A stretch of 64,000 nt of DNA from Hyphomicrobiales bacterium (GTDB lineage: Bacteria; Pseudomonadota; Alphaproteobacteria; Rhizobiales; JAJFHC01): NCBI GenBank assembly GCA_021775835.1, contig JAJFHC010000018.1, positions 18,615 to 82,614 on the forward strand, read 5' to 3'. The first letter of the stretch is position 1, and the number at the start of each line of letters is the position of its first letter. A program made the translations under genes and the position numbers. Positions 48,904-59,085 of this stretch are shown in pieces. Under the pieces are notes generated by a model. That model searched no databases. It was not told the DNA's origin and saw nothing but the letters and a program-made list of their open reading frames with translations.

Positions 48904-50679
48904 ATGCTCGCACTTCCGGCGGTTCGCGCTAGACTAGCAGCAGTTCGATCGAGCGCACTTGGTTTGCTCGTATGCACTCTTGTTCCGTTTACACTGGCCG
49001 CGACATCGTCAAAGGCTGGACCGGAAGCCGCTCCCGCGCAATCCTTCGCCATTTCGCTATCGGGGAACTATCTGGCTGGCCGTTTTGCCGGCCGTCAGCG
49101 CGAGACTGAAGCCGCGGCGGCCTACTATGCAAAGGCGCTCGGCGAGGATCCCGATAATGCGTTTATCCTGGAGCGGTCATTCCTTCTGGAAGTGAGTGCA
49201 GGTCACATCGAACAGGCAGCAAGCCTTGCTGCCAAGCTGATCAAGCACGACAACGGGCACAGGATCGCCCATCTTGTTCTCGGGCTCCGGCATTTTCAGT
49301 TCGGCCGCTACAAGCGGGCCCGCGAAAATTTCGACTCGGCGTTTCACGGTTCGATCGGCCAGCTGACCTCGTCGTTGTTGTCTGCCTGGGCCTTTCAGGC
49401 CGAGTCGCGTACCGATGAAGCCGTGGCCGCCCTCAAGGCGATTGAAAATACCGATACCTTCGGTATCTTCGGCCCGTATCATCTGGCACTCATTAACGAC
49501 CTGGGTGGACGGCAAAGCGAGGCGGCAAAACAATACGCCCGTGCGTACGATGCTTCGGCATCTTCCCTGCGGGTTGTGCAGGCATATGGATCGTTTCTTG
49601 AACGTACAGGCCACAGCGACAAAGCTGCCGAGATCTACAAGACCTTCCTGAAAGCTTCTCCGGAGCAGGCGCTGCTGGTCAAGGCAGTGGAACGGATCAA
49701 GTCCGGTGGAAAGGCACAGCCACTCGTGCGCACCGCCGGCGCCGGCGCTGCCGAAGCCCTGTTCGGAATATCCAGCGCACTGACCGAAGAATCAAGCATC
49801 GACATCGCTCTGATCTACGTTCAGCTTACCCTTTACGCCAATTCCAACCTCACGATCGCGCGCTCGCTTCTCGGCGACATCTACTCGGATACCAAGCGGC
49901 GGGAAAAGGCGATAGAATCCTACGAGATGGTGCCGGCAGAGTCGCCGTTGCGCCGCAATGCCGATATTCACATTGCCGACAATCTGGACAAACTGGACCG
50001 GGTGGACGAGGCCCGGACGAGGCTCGAGTCCCTGATCGCCCAGTATCCTAAAGACAGATTGCCATTGATGGTAATGGGTAACCTTCTGCGCAATCGGGAA
50101 AAGTTCGCCGAAGCCTCCGGTTATTACGGCAAGGCAATAGCCCTGATTCCCAAGATCGAACAGAACCATTGGCGGGTATTCTACTCACGCGGAATCACTT
50201 ACGAGCGATCCAAGCAGTGGCCAAAGGCGGAAGTGGACTTCCTGAAGGCGCTTGAACTGTTTCCGGACCAGCCGCTGGTGCTCAATTATCTGGGATATTC
50301 CTGGGTAGAGAAAGGTCTCAATCTTCAACGCGCGATGAAAATGATCCGCAAGGCTGTCGAGTTGCGGGCAAACGACGGGTACATCGTGGATAGCCTCGGC
50401 TGGGCGCATTACAAGCTGAAGGAATATGACGACGCGGTGCGGCACCTTGAACAGGCCGTCGAACTGCGTCCCGACGACCCAACGATCAACGATCATCTGG
50501 GTGATGCGCTCTGGCGCGTCGGTCGCAAACTCGAAGCCCGGTTTCAGTGGGGACATGCCAAGAACCTCAAACCCGAACCGGATGCCTTGATGAAGATCGA
50601 GGAGAAGCTGAAAAACGGTCTGCCCGATGAGGAGGCCGAGAAAGCAACGTCTTCGTCGTCTTCGCAAGACAAGTCCTGA
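48904..50679 (+). CDS. Exported tetratricopeptide-repeat protein
   Basis: A 591-residue protein with an N-terminal hydrophobic signal (SALGLLVCTLVPFTLAATSS) and TPR repeats over most of its length: AGRFAGRQRETEAAAAYYAKALGEDPDNAF near the start and a dense run in the C-terminal third (QWPKAEVDFLKALELFPDQPLVLNYLGY onward). It resembles periplasmic TPR proteins that lie next to ispE in Hyphomicrobiales. It probably serves as a scaffold for protein complexes in the envelope; partners are unknown. The Ser-rich end is disordered. 86 bases separate it from ispE. Confidence 0.88.
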   Translation: MLALPAVRARLAAVRSSALGLLVCTLVPFTLAATSSKAGPEAAPAQSFAISLSGNYLAGRFAGRQRETEAAAAYYAKALGEDPDNAFILERSFLLEVSAGHIEQAASLAAKLIKHDNGHRIAHLVLGLRHFQFGRYKRARENFDSAFHGSIGQLTSSLLSAWAFQAESRTDEAVAALKAIENTDTFGIFGPYHLALINDLGGRQSEAAKQYARAYDASASSLRVVQAYGSFLERTGHSDKAAEIYKTFLKASPEQALLVKAVERIKSGGKAQPLVRTAGAGAAEALFGISSALTEESSIDIALIYVQLTLYANSNLTIARSLLGDIYSDTKRREKAIESYEMVPAESPLRRNADIHIADNLDKLDRVDEARTRLESLIAQYPKDRLPLMVMGNLLRNREKFAEASGYYGKAIALIPKIEQNHWRVFYSRGITYERSKQWPKAEVDFLKALELFPDQPLVLNYLGYSWVEKGLNLQRAMKMIRKAVELRANDGYIVDSLGWAHYKLKEYDDAVRHLEQAVELRPDDPTINDHLGDALWRVGRKLEARFQWGHAKNLKPEPDALMKIEEKLKNGLPDEEAEKATSSSSSQDKS

Positions 50680-50765
50680 GCACCATGCTGGCAGGGATCG
50701 TCGGCGTCTGTACACAGAGCATGCCATAGGCGCACATTTTTTTGGCAAGGCCATAGGGGGCACAC

Positions 50766-51644
50766 ATGGCCGTGATCGTTGAGCAGGCACCTGCCAAAAT
50801 AAATCTCACACTTCACGTGCTGGGACGTCGTGAAGACGGCTACCATACACTGGAGAGTCTTGTGGCGTTCGGCGATATTGCCGATACCCTGACCTTCGAG
50901 AAGGCGCCTGAGTTTTCGTTGACCACAAGTGGTCCGTTCGCGGATGACATTCCCCACGACGAAGACAACATCGTTCTCATGGCTGCACGCGGATTGGTAC
51001 ACGGTGTAAAGACACTGCCGCCTGGTGCGGCCATCGAACTCAACAAAGTGCTACCGGCGGCTGCCGGAGTCGGCAGCGGTTCGGCCGACGCCGCTGCCTG
51101 CCTGCGCGGTCTTCTGCGGCTGCACGAGACCAAGGTCAGCGCAACCGTCATGCATCAGGTGGCGGCCGGTATCGGCGCAGATGTGAATGTTTGTCTGGGG
51201 TCTGAAGTGGCCCTCATGAAAGGCATCGGCCATGTGGTCGAACCGGAACCCCGGCTTCCCCTGGTCCCCGCTGTTCTTGTCAATCCCGGGGTTTCGGTTG
51301 CGACGTCGGCGGTGTTTGCAGCACTGGGGCTGGCACCCGACCAGGCCTTCGCCGTTGAAACACCGCCACCGCCCCGGGCGCAGTTCAGTTCGGTTCGCGA
51401 GCTTGTCAATTACCTGCTGGGGACGCGAAACGATCTGGAAGCGCCGGCAAGCGCCATGGTCCGGGAGATCGGTGACGTCCAGAACGTGCTGTTTGCCTGC
51501 GACGGATGCATGCTTTCGAGAATGACCGGCAGTGGCGCCACCTGTTTCGGGATCTTCGAAACGTTGGAAGAGGCCGACGACGCCGCAAACCAGATCCAGA
51601 GCGAGTTTCCCGACTGGTGGGTTGTGTCGACCACATTGCACTGA
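50766..51644 (+). CDS. ispE: 4-diphosphocytidyl-2-C-methyl-D-erythritol kinase
   Basis: A 292-residue GHMP kinase of the MEP pathway. The start AVIVEQAPAKINLTLHVLGRREDGYHTLESL, the ATP loop PAAAGVGSGSADAAACLRGL, and the C-terminal MTGSGATCFGIF are all conserved. It phosphorylates CDP-methylerythritol. It is convergent with the guanine deaminase gene with 10 bases between the stops. ispH is in the same window but in another operon. Confidence 0.96.
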   Translation: MAVIVEQAPAKINLTLHVLGRREDGYHTLESLVAFGDIADTLTFEKAPEFSLTTSGPFADDIPHDEDNIVLMAARGLVHGVKTLPPGAAIELNKVLPAAAGVGSGSADAAACLRGLLRLHETKVSATVMHQVAAGIGADVNVCLGSEVALMKGIGHVVEPEPRLPLVPAVLVNPGVSVATSAVFAALGLAPDQAFAVETPPPPRAQFSSVRELVNYLLGTRNDLEAPASAMVREIGDVQNVLFACDGCMLSRMTGSGATCFGIFETLEEADDAANQIQSEFPDWWVVSTTLH

Positions 51645-51654
51645 ACGACACGAC

Positions 51655-53034
51655 TTAACCGGTGGCGCCCTTCGACACGCTCTTTGCGCCAACCCAGACA
51701 TGTGAAATGTCTGAGCGGGTCGCGCCGTAAACAATCTTCTGGAATATGTCCTCCGGGCTGTCCAGGTCTTGCCACCAGATCACGTTCGACGCTGCCGTGT
51801 TGATGTCAAGGACCATAGCGTCGAAGTGGTAGCCCTTCGCAAACTTGCCGACGGGAATATCAAGCGCGTTTCCACCGCCTGCGGTTGCAAGCCAGAAGGC
51901 GTGGCGGAAGTCGATCCGCGACTGTGGCCGTCCCCGGATCTCCGGCGCCCGCTTCGGGTCGACGCCGTCCTCCAGCGCCCGCGATGCCGAAATCGCATGG
52001 CGGCAACTGTCGAACATCGACGCACTCGGGCCTCCGGAAATATCCGTGCCCAAGCCCAGATGCATACCCTTTTCCATCATGACCCGCAGCGGGAAGACCG
52101 AGTTTGCAAAATAGAAATTCGACAAGGGGCAATGGGCAACGCCGGCATGCGCGTGGACAATTCTGTCGGCGTCATCGTCGGTGATAAAGTTCGAGTGGGC
52201 AAGAATGGTGTGCCGGCCCAGTAGTCCAAAACTCTCAAGCGCCCCTGTGTCGGTCTTGCCCAGCCGGTCGAGCACGAAATTGTGCTCCCAGTCGCTTTCC
52301 GAGCAATGGGTTTGAATATGACATCCTGTGCTTTCCGCCAGAGCGCCAAGTCCTTCCAGAAGCGGGTCGCTGCAACTGGGGATGAAGCGCGGCGTCACAA
52401 TCGGTTTGACCAGGCCGGCCTCATTGCCAGACAGGCTGCGAATGTACGAAATCAAGTCCCGGGTCTCTTCTATCGCTACCAGAGCAGAGGTGTCGCGATA
52501 GTCGTCTGGACATTGATCGGGATCGTCCATGGCGACCTTGCCCACAAACGCACGCTGTCCATGTGAAAGGCATAGATCGGCAAGTGCTCTGTTGGCGTCA
52601 GCATGAATCGTGCCGAAATACACGGCCGTCGTCGTCCCGTTCGCCAGCAGTGTCGTAACCAGGGACCGGTACACGCTCCGGGCAAACTTGGTATCGGCGT
52701 AACGCGCTTCCAGCGGGAACGTGTTTTTCGCCAGCCATTCATGAAGTGGCAGGTGCAGCGCTTTGCCGAGTTGCGGCCATTGTGGCGCATGAATGTGCAG
52801 GTCGACAAAACCCGGAAGCAGAAACTGTCCAGGTTCAAGAGACACAAAAGACTCACCGGCTCGGGCGGTAGACAAGGCCTCAGAATAACCGACTGAGCCG
52901 GGTGCTGCCACATTGGCAATCGTGCCGTCTGGATCAATTTCGACAAGGGCGTTTTCGATGACCTCAATGTCGCCAGGACCAGGCGCGTGCATAAGGGTTC
53001 CGTGGATCGCACGGACCTGATCCCTGTTGAACAT
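51655..53034 (-). CDS. guaD: Guanine deaminase
   Basis: A 459-residue amidohydrolase that converts guanine to xanthine. The zinc ligands and family motif are in LLPGFVDLHIHAPQWPQLG; further motifs are IQTHCSESDWEHNFV, TILAHSNFITDDDA, VAHCPLSNFYFANSVFP and LGLGTDISGGPSASMF. The ATG at 53034 is preceded by AAGGAGG. It is divergent from a BMP-type ABC importer that typically carries purine nucleosides or bases, which supports a purine salvage or catabolic role. No xanthine dehydrogenase or uricase genes lie nearby. Confidence 0.94.
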   Translation of the reverse strand: MFNRDQVRAIHGTLMHAPGPGDIEVIENALVEIDPDGTIANVAAPGSVGYSEALSTARAGESFVSLEPGQFLLPGFVDLHIHAPQWPQLGKALHLPLHEWLAKNTFPLEARYADTKFARSVYRSLVTTLLANGTTTAVYFGTIHADANRALADLCLSHGQRAFVGKVAMDDPDQCPDDYRDTSALVAIEETRDLISYIRSLSGNEAGLVKPIVTPRFIPSCSDPLLEGLGALAESTGCHIQTHCSESDWEHNFVLDRLGKTDTGALESFGLLGRHTILAHSNFITDDDADRIVHAHAGVAHCPLSNFYFANSVFPLRVMMEKGMHLGLGTDISGGPSASMFDSCRHAISASRALEDGVDPKRAPEIRGRPQSRIDFRHAFWLATAGGGNALDIPVGKFAKGYHFDAMVLDINTAASNVIWWQDLDSPEDIFQKIVYGATRSDISHVWVGAKSVSKGATG

Positions 53035-53231
53035 TCCAGCCTCCTTGCCGTTGTCTGAACAGTCGGTTGACAGTGCCGTTAATGGGGCGGGCGTACAAGC
53101 AGTTCGCATTACATTAGTCCAGCAGTTCGCCTTGTTTTCGCTCAACCGATATATTTTGTGCATTATGGCGGTATGGCGCGGGCAGCCTCCCGTTGTAAGC
53201 TGGCGAGATCGAGGTGAAGGATAATGCGGGA

Positions 53232-54794
53232 ATGGAACGGACAGGGACGCACGCCAGACTTGAGTTGATCGGCGTAACCAAATCCTACGCGTCGATCGTC
53301 GCCAACGATGACGTTTCCCTGACTGTGGCACCTGGCGCCATCCACGCTGTGCTCGGGGAAAATGGTGCAGGCAAATCGACCTTGATGAAAGTCATTTATG
53401 GTCTGGTGAAAGCCGATCGTGGCCAGATGCTTTGGAACGGCCGCCCCGTAGATGTCGTTTCGCCTGCTGAGGCCCGCGCTCTTGGCATTGGCATGGTGTT
53501 TCAGCATTTTTCGCTGTTTCCTGTTCTGACTGTTCTGGAAAACCTTTTGCTGTCGAGTCCGCCAGGAACACCGCGGGCCGAGGTTGTCGGGCGGACCAAC
53601 GAAATTGCTGAAAGACATTCAATGCGGGTTGAGCTGGACAGGACGGTCCATACGCTCTCGGTTGGTGAACAGCAAAACGTGGAGATCATTCGGTGCCTGT
53701 TGCAGGACCCGACACTGTTGATCCTGGATGAACCGACGTCCGTGCTGACACCGCAAGCGGTTGAAGAACTTTTTGGGATGCTTCGTAGTGTGGCGTCGAA
53801 CGGCTGCAGTATTGTCTATATCAGTCATAAGCTTCATGAGGCTCTGGAACTTTGCGACGCGGTTACTATTTTGCGGCGAGGCAAGGTGGTGGCCAACGTC
53901 GATCCCGGAGAAGAGAACACGGAGTCTCTTGCCCGACATATGCTCGGCGACGTGACAGCAAGCCTGAATAGGTCACAACAGGCCTCTCTGGATAAAGTAC
54001 GTCTTTCCGTTTCACATCTGAACAGGGATACTGATGACGACTTTGGCGTTTCACTAAACGACATCTGTGTTGAAGTTCACGGTGCTGAAATCCATGGCAT
54101 TGCCGGGATAGCAGGAAACGGGCAGGCGGAACTTCTCGAGGCATTATCGGGTGAATGGAACGGGCCTCCAACACACAGAATACAGATAGACGGCAGCGAT
54201 GCCGCGCACCTCGGTCCCCTGGCCAGACGGGCACTGGGTCTTGTCTATATTCCTGAAGAACGTCTCGGGCACGGTGCCGTCCCTCAATTGTCGCTTTCCA
54301 AGAACGCGTTGCTGACAACTCGTCTCATGGGGTTTACGTCCCGGGGATTCATTAGTTTTTCCGCGGTTGCGAAGTTTGCTCAATACTGCATCGAGAAATT
54401 TGATGTTCGTTCAGGCTCACCGTCAGCCGAAGCTATGTCACTATCAGGAGGAAATCTGCAGAAGTTCATAATAGGCCGCGAACTTTCCCAATCTCCCGGA
54501 GTCATCATCGCGGCCCAACCCACCTGGGGGTTGGACATTGGTGCAACGCATGAAATCCGACAATTGTTGCTGTCAATGCGGGACAGTGGAGTGGCGATCA
54601 TCGTTGTTTCGCAGGATATAGATGAACTCTTCGAAATCTGTGACACGATCTCAGTGATGTCGTCCGGCACGCTATCGCCCGCTAACAAGGTCGCTGATAC
54701 GACGTCGGAACAGGTTGGCCTGCTGATGTCCGGTGAGGCCGGATCGCATCTGGCCGCCAAGCCCGTAGTGGACTGCCATGCCCTTGAAACTTGA
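53232..54794 (+). CDS. BMP-type ABC importer, tandem ATPase subunit
   Basis: A 520-residue protein with two ABC domains, as in nucleoside (NupA) and sugar (RbsA) importers. The first has Walker A GENGAGKSTLMK, signature LSVGEQQNVEI and Walker B LLILDEPTSVLTP. The second has a degenerate Walker A (GIAGNGQAELLEALSG), signature LSGGNLQKFIIGREL and IIAAQPTWGLDIGA. The ATG at 53232 has AAGGA at good distance; a GTG at 53214 is possible. The stop overlaps the first permease gene by 17 bases. Divergent from guaD with 197 bases between starts. Confidence 0.93.
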   Translation: MERTGTHARLELIGVTKSYASIVANDDVSLTVAPGAIHAVLGENGAGKSTLMKVIYGLVKADRGQMLWNGRPVDVVSPAEARALGIGMVFQHFSLFPVLTVLENLLLSSPPGTPRAEVVGRTNEIAERHSMRVELDRTVHTLSVGEQQNVEIIRCLLQDPTLLILDEPTSVLTPQAVEELFGMLRSVASNGCSIVYISHKLHEALELCDAVTILRRGKVVANVDPGEENTESLARHMLGDVTASLNRSQQASLDKVRLSVSHLNRDTDDDFGVSLNDICVEVHGAEIHGIAGIAGNGQAELLEALSGEWNGPPTHRIQIDGSDAAHLGPLARRALGLVYIPEERLGHGAVPQLSLSKNALLTTRLMGFTSRGFISFSAVAKFAQYCIEKFDVRSGSPSAEAMSLSGGNLQKFIIGRELSQSPGVIIAAQPTWGLDIGATHEIRQLLLSMRDSGVAIIVVSQDIDELFEICDTISVMSSGTLSPANKVADTTSEQVGLLMSGEAGSHLAAKPVVDCHALET

Positions 54795-55878
54795 AGCAAG
54801 GCCGGCGCCGTCACGAGCCATGAGGTTCGTCGCCCCGTTTGTGGCGGCGATATTGACGGTGGTTGGTGGCAGTATGCTTTTCGCCTTTCAGGGCCATGCA
54901 CCGCTCGATGCATTCCACGCCTTCTTCGTGATGCCGGTCAGCGATCTGTATGGCATCGGTGAATTGAGTTTGAAGGCTGCGCCGATCCTGTTGTGTGCTT
55001 TGGGCCTTGCCGTCGGGTTTCGGGCGAATGTATGGAACATAGGTGCTGAGGGTCAGCTCATCGCGGGGGCGATTTGCGGCGGTGGAATTGCACTGAGTGT
55101 AGGTGATGCCGAAGGCGTATGGATCATACCGTTGATGCTGGTCGCGGGTGCGCTCGGAGGCGCTGCCTGGGCGTCCGTTGCCGCGTTCCTGCGAACGCGT
55201 TTCAATGCCAATGAAATCCTTGTAACGCTCATGCTGACCTACATTGCGGGACTATTTCTGAGTTATCTGGTCTATGGGCCGTGGCGCAGCCCGACAGGAT
55301 TCAACTGGCCGGAATCCTCAGAGCTGAATGACGCTGCCCGGTTACCAAGAATTCTTACTGGAACCAGGGCGAATATAGGGATCCTACTGGCCTTTGCGCT
55401 TGCCGGGTTGACGTGGCTCCTGTTGGCACGCAGCCACCTGGCCTACCGCATGGAAGTGGGCGGTCTTGCGCCTAAGGCTGCCCGTTACGCGGGGTTCAGT
55501 CGTGACCGGATGGTATGGACCGGACTATTGATAAGCGGTGCAGCGGCTGGTCTGGCGGGGGTCATAGAAGTCTCCGGCACGATCGGGAAACTGCGCGAAG
55601 TGGTTTCGCCGGGATATGGCTTTGCCGCAATCATCGTTGCCTACATCGGCCGGCTGCATGCGGTGGGGATTGTTCTTGCCAGCCTGTTGATGTCGTTGTT
55701 CTATGTTGGCGGCGAACAGGTGAAGGTCAGTCTTGGTGTGCCGTCGGCAATTACCGGTATATTTCAGGGAATGCTCCTGTTCTTTCTTCTCATGAGCGAT
55801 TTGTTGATCACCTACAAACTGAAGTGGGTCGCTGCACGGCCGGCCCGTACCAGGGGGCCTGTCCGTGCTGCCGACTGA
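54778..55878 (+). CDS. BMP-type ABC importer, permease 1 (NupB/YufP-like)
   Basis: A 366-residue permease with about nine or ten transmembrane helices. Family hallmarks are GIGELSLKAAPILLCALGLAVGFRANVWNIGAEGQLIAGA and the LAYRMEVGGLAPKAARYAGFSRDR cytoplasmic loop that contacts the ATPase. It overlaps the ATPase gene by 17 bases and the second permease by 14. The cluster is homologous to importers of purine nucleosides and bases. Confidence 0.94.
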   Translation: MPLKLEARPAPSRAMRFVAPFVAAILTVVGGSMLFAFQGHAPLDAFHAFFVMPVSDLYGIGELSLKAAPILLCALGLAVGFRANVWNIGAEGQLIAGAICGGGIALSVGDAEGVWIIPLMLVAGALGGAAWASVAAFLRTRFNANEILVTLMLTYIAGLFLSYLVYGPWRSPTGFNWPESSELNDAARLPRILTGTRANIGILLAFALAGLTWLLLARSHLAYRMEVGGLAPKAARYAGFSRDRMVWTGLLISGAAAGLAGVIEVSGTIGKLREVVSPGYGFAAIIVAYIGRLHAVGIVLASLLMSLFYVGGEQVKVSLGVPSAITGIFQGMLLFFLLMSDLLITYKLKWVAARPARTRGPVRAAD

Positions 55879-56794
55879 ACTCATCATCTCAATCGCCATC
55901 GCGACACTTGGGGCCGGGACTCCGTTGGTACTAGCAGCAATCGGTGAACTCGTTGCAGAGAGATCAGGCGTTCTCAATCTGGGCGTCGAAGGAATGATGC
56001 TCGTTGGTGCAGCAGTCGGATTTGCCACAGCGGCTGAAACCGGCTCGTCCCTGGCCGGGATAAGTGCGGGCATGGCGGCAGGGATCACACTGTCACTGTT
56101 GTTTGCATTTCTTGTTTTGACCTGTCTGGCCAATCAGGTGGCGACAGGACTTGCCCTGACAATATTTGGCATTGGCGTCAGTGCATCGATCGGGTCCGGT
56201 TATACTGGTTCTGCACTGCAGACGGGTGCTTCGTTCAAAATTCCGTTTTTGTCGGACATGCCGGTCCTTGGTGATCTTCTGTTCTCGCTCGAACCGCTGA
56301 CTTATTTTTCTGTTCTTTGTGCAATTTCCGTTTGGCTGTTCCTCACCCGATCCAGATTGGGACTGGTTCTCCGTGCTGTCGGTGATGCGCCCGATTCTGC
56401 CCATGCCAATGGCATGTCTGTAATTGCAATTCGCTACTTTGCCGTCCTTTTCGGCGGGGCGATGGCGGGGCTTGCCGGTGCTTTCCTCTCCGTGATCTAC
56501 ACGCCGGTTTGGGTTGAGAACATGACAGCAGGACGAGGATGGATTGCCGTTGCATTGGTCGTATTCGCAGCCTGGAGGCCTCTGCGCGTTCTTGTTGGCG
56601 CGTATCTGTTTGGCGGCGTCACCATACTACAGTTCCATATTCAGGGTGCTGATCTGGGCATTCCTTCGCAGTTTCTCTCTATGCTGCCCTACATGGCGAC
56701 CATTGCCGTTCTTGTCGTCATCTCGTCCAATGTGATGCGGGTCCGGCTCAATACGCCGGCATCACTAGGCAAACCATTCCATGTAAGCCAATAA
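55865..56794 (+). CDS. BMP-type ABC importer, permease 2 (NupC/YufQ-like)
   Basis: A 309-residue permease with about nine helices. The GTG start at 55865 lies within the previous gene. Typical blocks are ERSGVLNLGVEGMMLVGAAVGF (with R), FLTRSRLGLVLRAVGDAPDSAHANGMSVIAIRYFAVLFGGAMAGLAGAFLSV and the GRGWIAVALVVFAAWRP segment. It pairs with permease 1 as a heterodimer. It is followed by the AraC-type regulator gene after 65 bases. Confidence 0.94.
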   Translation: MLPTELIISIAIATLGAGTPLVLAAIGELVAERSGVLNLGVEGMMLVGAAVGFATAAETGSSLAGISAGMAAGITLSLLFAFLVLTCLANQVATGLALTIFGIGVSASIGSGYTGSALQTGASFKIPFLSDMPVLGDLLFSLEPLTYFSVLCAISVWLFLTRSRLGLVLRAVGDAPDSAHANGMSVIAIRYFAVLFGGAMAGLAGAFLSVIYTPVWVENMTAGRGWIAVALVVFAAWRPLRVLVGAYLFGGVTILQFHIQGADLGIPSQFLSMLPYMATIAVLVVISSNVMRVRLNTPASLGKPFHVSQ

Positions 56795-56859
56795 TCTCGG
56801 AGAAGCCGCCGGATGAAATCGCGTTTTCGAGTCTTCGGTTTTGTACTATGATTTAGTCC

Positions 56860-57849
56860 ATGGAACTTGACCGCCGAAATGTCCCACTGAAACTTGATAC
56901 GGTGGATCTGCCTGTTGATCGTCGGGTCGACACTTGGCGTGACGTCATGTGGGGCTTGTGTAGTCCGATGACGTGCGAAACTGGTGATCAGGAAAATTTT
57001 GGCGCAAGAGTCACCGCAACAGAAATTGGGCCCTTGGGTCTGCGACAGATGTGGTCTGATCCCTATCGTGGTCAACAGACAGCATCGACCCTGGCACAGG
57101 CCAAGAAGAGCCTCTACGTGCTGACGGTCACGATTGGCGGCGGGTTCTCAATGTCACAATTCGGTCGACAGATCGATCTGGGATTGAGGACGGCAACGCT
57201 GCATTCGACCATGGATGAACTGGAGAGTGTGCACGACGAGCCTTCCAGTGCGTTGATCATCACGGTACCGTCCGACAACCTGAAACAACGCGTCGCTATA
57301 CCTGAAGAACACTGTGCATTGCCGATCTCTCGGGATGATCCCTCCGCCAGTATCTTTTTCGAGTTTCTGGCGTCAGTTGTTCGTCAGCAAACGCGCCTTA
57401 ACGGCACACAACGTGATGCAGTGGCCGAGACCTTGCTGGATCTGTTTGCCATGATGCTTGTCTCCGATACCCTGCACACGTCAAAGACCGTTCCTGCCGT
57501 TCGCGCGAGTCATCTTCGACGGGCGAAGGCATTTGCCGACACCAACCTGCATTGCCCGGACATGACACCGGGAAGTATCGCCGATGCTATCGGGATTTCG
57601 ACCCGATATCTTCACGAATTGTTCAAGGAAGAGCCCTGTACGGTAAGTTTGTGGTTGCGTGTCAGACGGCTGAACAAGGCTAGAAATGCTCTGGCTGACC
57701 ACCGGTTTACATCGCTGTCTGTCGCGGAAATTGGCTATCGGCACGGTTTTCGCAGCAACGCGCATTTTACGACAAGCTTCAAAACCGAGTTTGGCGTTAC
57801 GCCCAAACGCTGGCGTGACGAACGACTGGCTCACGTGAAGGCAAACTAA
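56860..57849 (+). CDS. AraC-family transcription regulator
   Basis: A 329-residue regulator. The C-terminal ~100 residues form two helix-turn-helix units; the second reads VAEIGYRHGFRSNAHFTTSFKTEFGVTPKRWR. The N-terminal ~200 residues resemble the AraC-binding-like domain of FeaR/NphR-type activators of aromatic or amine catabolism (start RRNVPLKLDTVDLPVDRRVDTWRDVM). It is placed between the importer permeases and the binding-protein gene and likely controls this cluster. The inducer is unknown. Confidence 0.9.
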   Translation: MELDRRNVPLKLDTVDLPVDRRVDTWRDVMWGLCSPMTCETGDQENFGARVTATEIGPLGLRQMWSDPYRGQQTASTLAQAKKSLYVLTVTIGGGFSMSQFGRQIDLGLRTATLHSTMDELESVHDEPSSALIITVPSDNLKQRVAIPEEHCALPISRDDPSASIFFEFLASVVRQQTRLNGTQRDAVAETLLDLFAMMLVSDTLHTSKTVPAVRASHLRRAKAFADTNLHCPDMTPGSIADAIGISTRYLHELFKEEPCTVSLWLRVRRLNKARNALADHRFTSLSVAEIGYRHGFRSNAHFTTSFKTEFGVTPKRWRDERLAHVKAN

Positions 57850-58005
57850 CCGATTGCGTCAACGTGCACAAAAAACTCTCCGTGACGGAAGTTGCCCCGA
57901 TAAAGCTTGAAATTTCTGACAATTGGTACGGCAGTGTATGATCGACGGAGTCGGAGCGCTTCAGGCCTGCGGCTGTGTGCAATCGGTCATCAAGGGAGGT
58001 CGACC

Positions 58006-59085
58006 ATGTTCAAATTGCTTTGGCAAATGAGTGCGATAATTTTTGCGGGTATGGCGTTGCTCGGACAGCCTGCAGGCGCAGCCGACAAACTGAATGTCGG
58101 TTTTGTGTATTTCAGTCCGGTCGGCGAAACCGGATGGACGGCCGAACACGACAAAGGCCGCAAGGCAATGGAGGCCAATCTCGCTGGAAAAGTGAAAGCC
58201 AAGATTGTTGAAAACGTCGCCTATGGTCCTGACGCATTGCGTGTGATCCGTCAGCTTGCCGCTGATGGCAACAAGTTGATATTCACGACTTCCTTCGGAT
58301 TCATGGATCAAACTCTGGAAGTAGCCAAGCTCTACCCCGATGTAAAATTCATGCATCTGGATGGGTACAAATCCCATGACAACATGGGGACTTATTCATT
58401 GCGGTACTATGAACCGTCGTTTCTGGCCGGCATGGCAGCCGGTGCCATGACCAAGTCGGACACGATTGGTTATGTCTCTTCGTTTCCGCTCCCCGCAGTG
58501 CTCCAAATCATCAATGGCTTCGCGCTTGGTGCACAATCTGTGAAACCTGGGGTGAAGGTTCGCGTGATCGAAGTGAACTCCTGGTACGATCCGGGCCGTG
58601 AACGCGAAGCAACTGAAGCCCTGTACGCACAAGGCGTTGATGTTGTGGCCCATGTCACGGATTCCACGGCACCTACTCTCGCTGCGGAGAAGGCCGGCAA
58701 GTATGTTGTCGGGTTCCATTCCGACAGAACCAAGTTTGGCCCAAAATCCCAGTTGACGGCAATTGTTCCCGTTTGGGGTGGCTTTTACACCGACATGGCC
58801 AAGAAAGTCCTGGACGGGGCTTGGTCAAACGCGCCGGTATGGGCACCCATGTCAGAGGGTGTCCTCGCCATCGCGCCGGTCGGCTCCATGCTTCCTAAGG
58901 AAGTGGCGGACAAGATTGCGGCGCGATCTGCTGAGATTGCTGCTGGAAAGTTTCATCCGTTTCACGGTCCGATCAAGGATCAAAAGGGCGTTGAAAGAGT
59001 GAAATCCGGTGAAACGATTCCCGACAAGGATCTGTACGGGATGAACTGGTATGTCGAAGGAGTCGAAGGCAAGTTGCCCAACTAA
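58006..59085 (+). CDS. BMP-family periplasmic substrate-binding protein
   Basis: A 359-residue binding protein of the basic membrane protein/PnrA family that delivers purine nucleosides or related purines to the ABC importer. The signal peptide (LLWQMSAIIFAGMALLGQP, cleavage near AGAAD) lacks a lipobox. Family motifs are NVGFVYFSPVGETGWTAEHDKGRK, TSFGFMDQTLEVAKLYPDVKFMH and NGFALGAQSVKPGVKVRVI. The ATG at 58006 is preceded by GGGAGG. It lies behind the AraC gene and 197 bases before the Rieske gene. Confidence 0.94.
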   Translation: MFKLLWQMSAIIFAGMALLGQPAGAADKLNVGFVYFSPVGETGWTAEHDKGRKAMEANLAGKVKAKIVENVAYGPDALRVIRQLAADGNKLIFTTSFGFMDQTLEVAKLYPDVKFMHLDGYKSHDNMGTYSLRYYEPSFLAGMAAGAMTKSDTIGYVSSFPLPAVLQIINGFALGAQSVKPGVKVRVIEVNSWYDPGREREATEALYAQGVDVVAHVTDSTAPTLAAEKAGKYVVGFHSDRTKFGPKSQLTAIVPVWGGFYTDMAKKVLDGAWSNAPVWAPMSEGVLAIAPVGSMLPKEVADKIAARSAEIAAGKFHPFHGPIKDQKGVERVKSGETIPDKDLYGMNWYVEGVEGKLPN

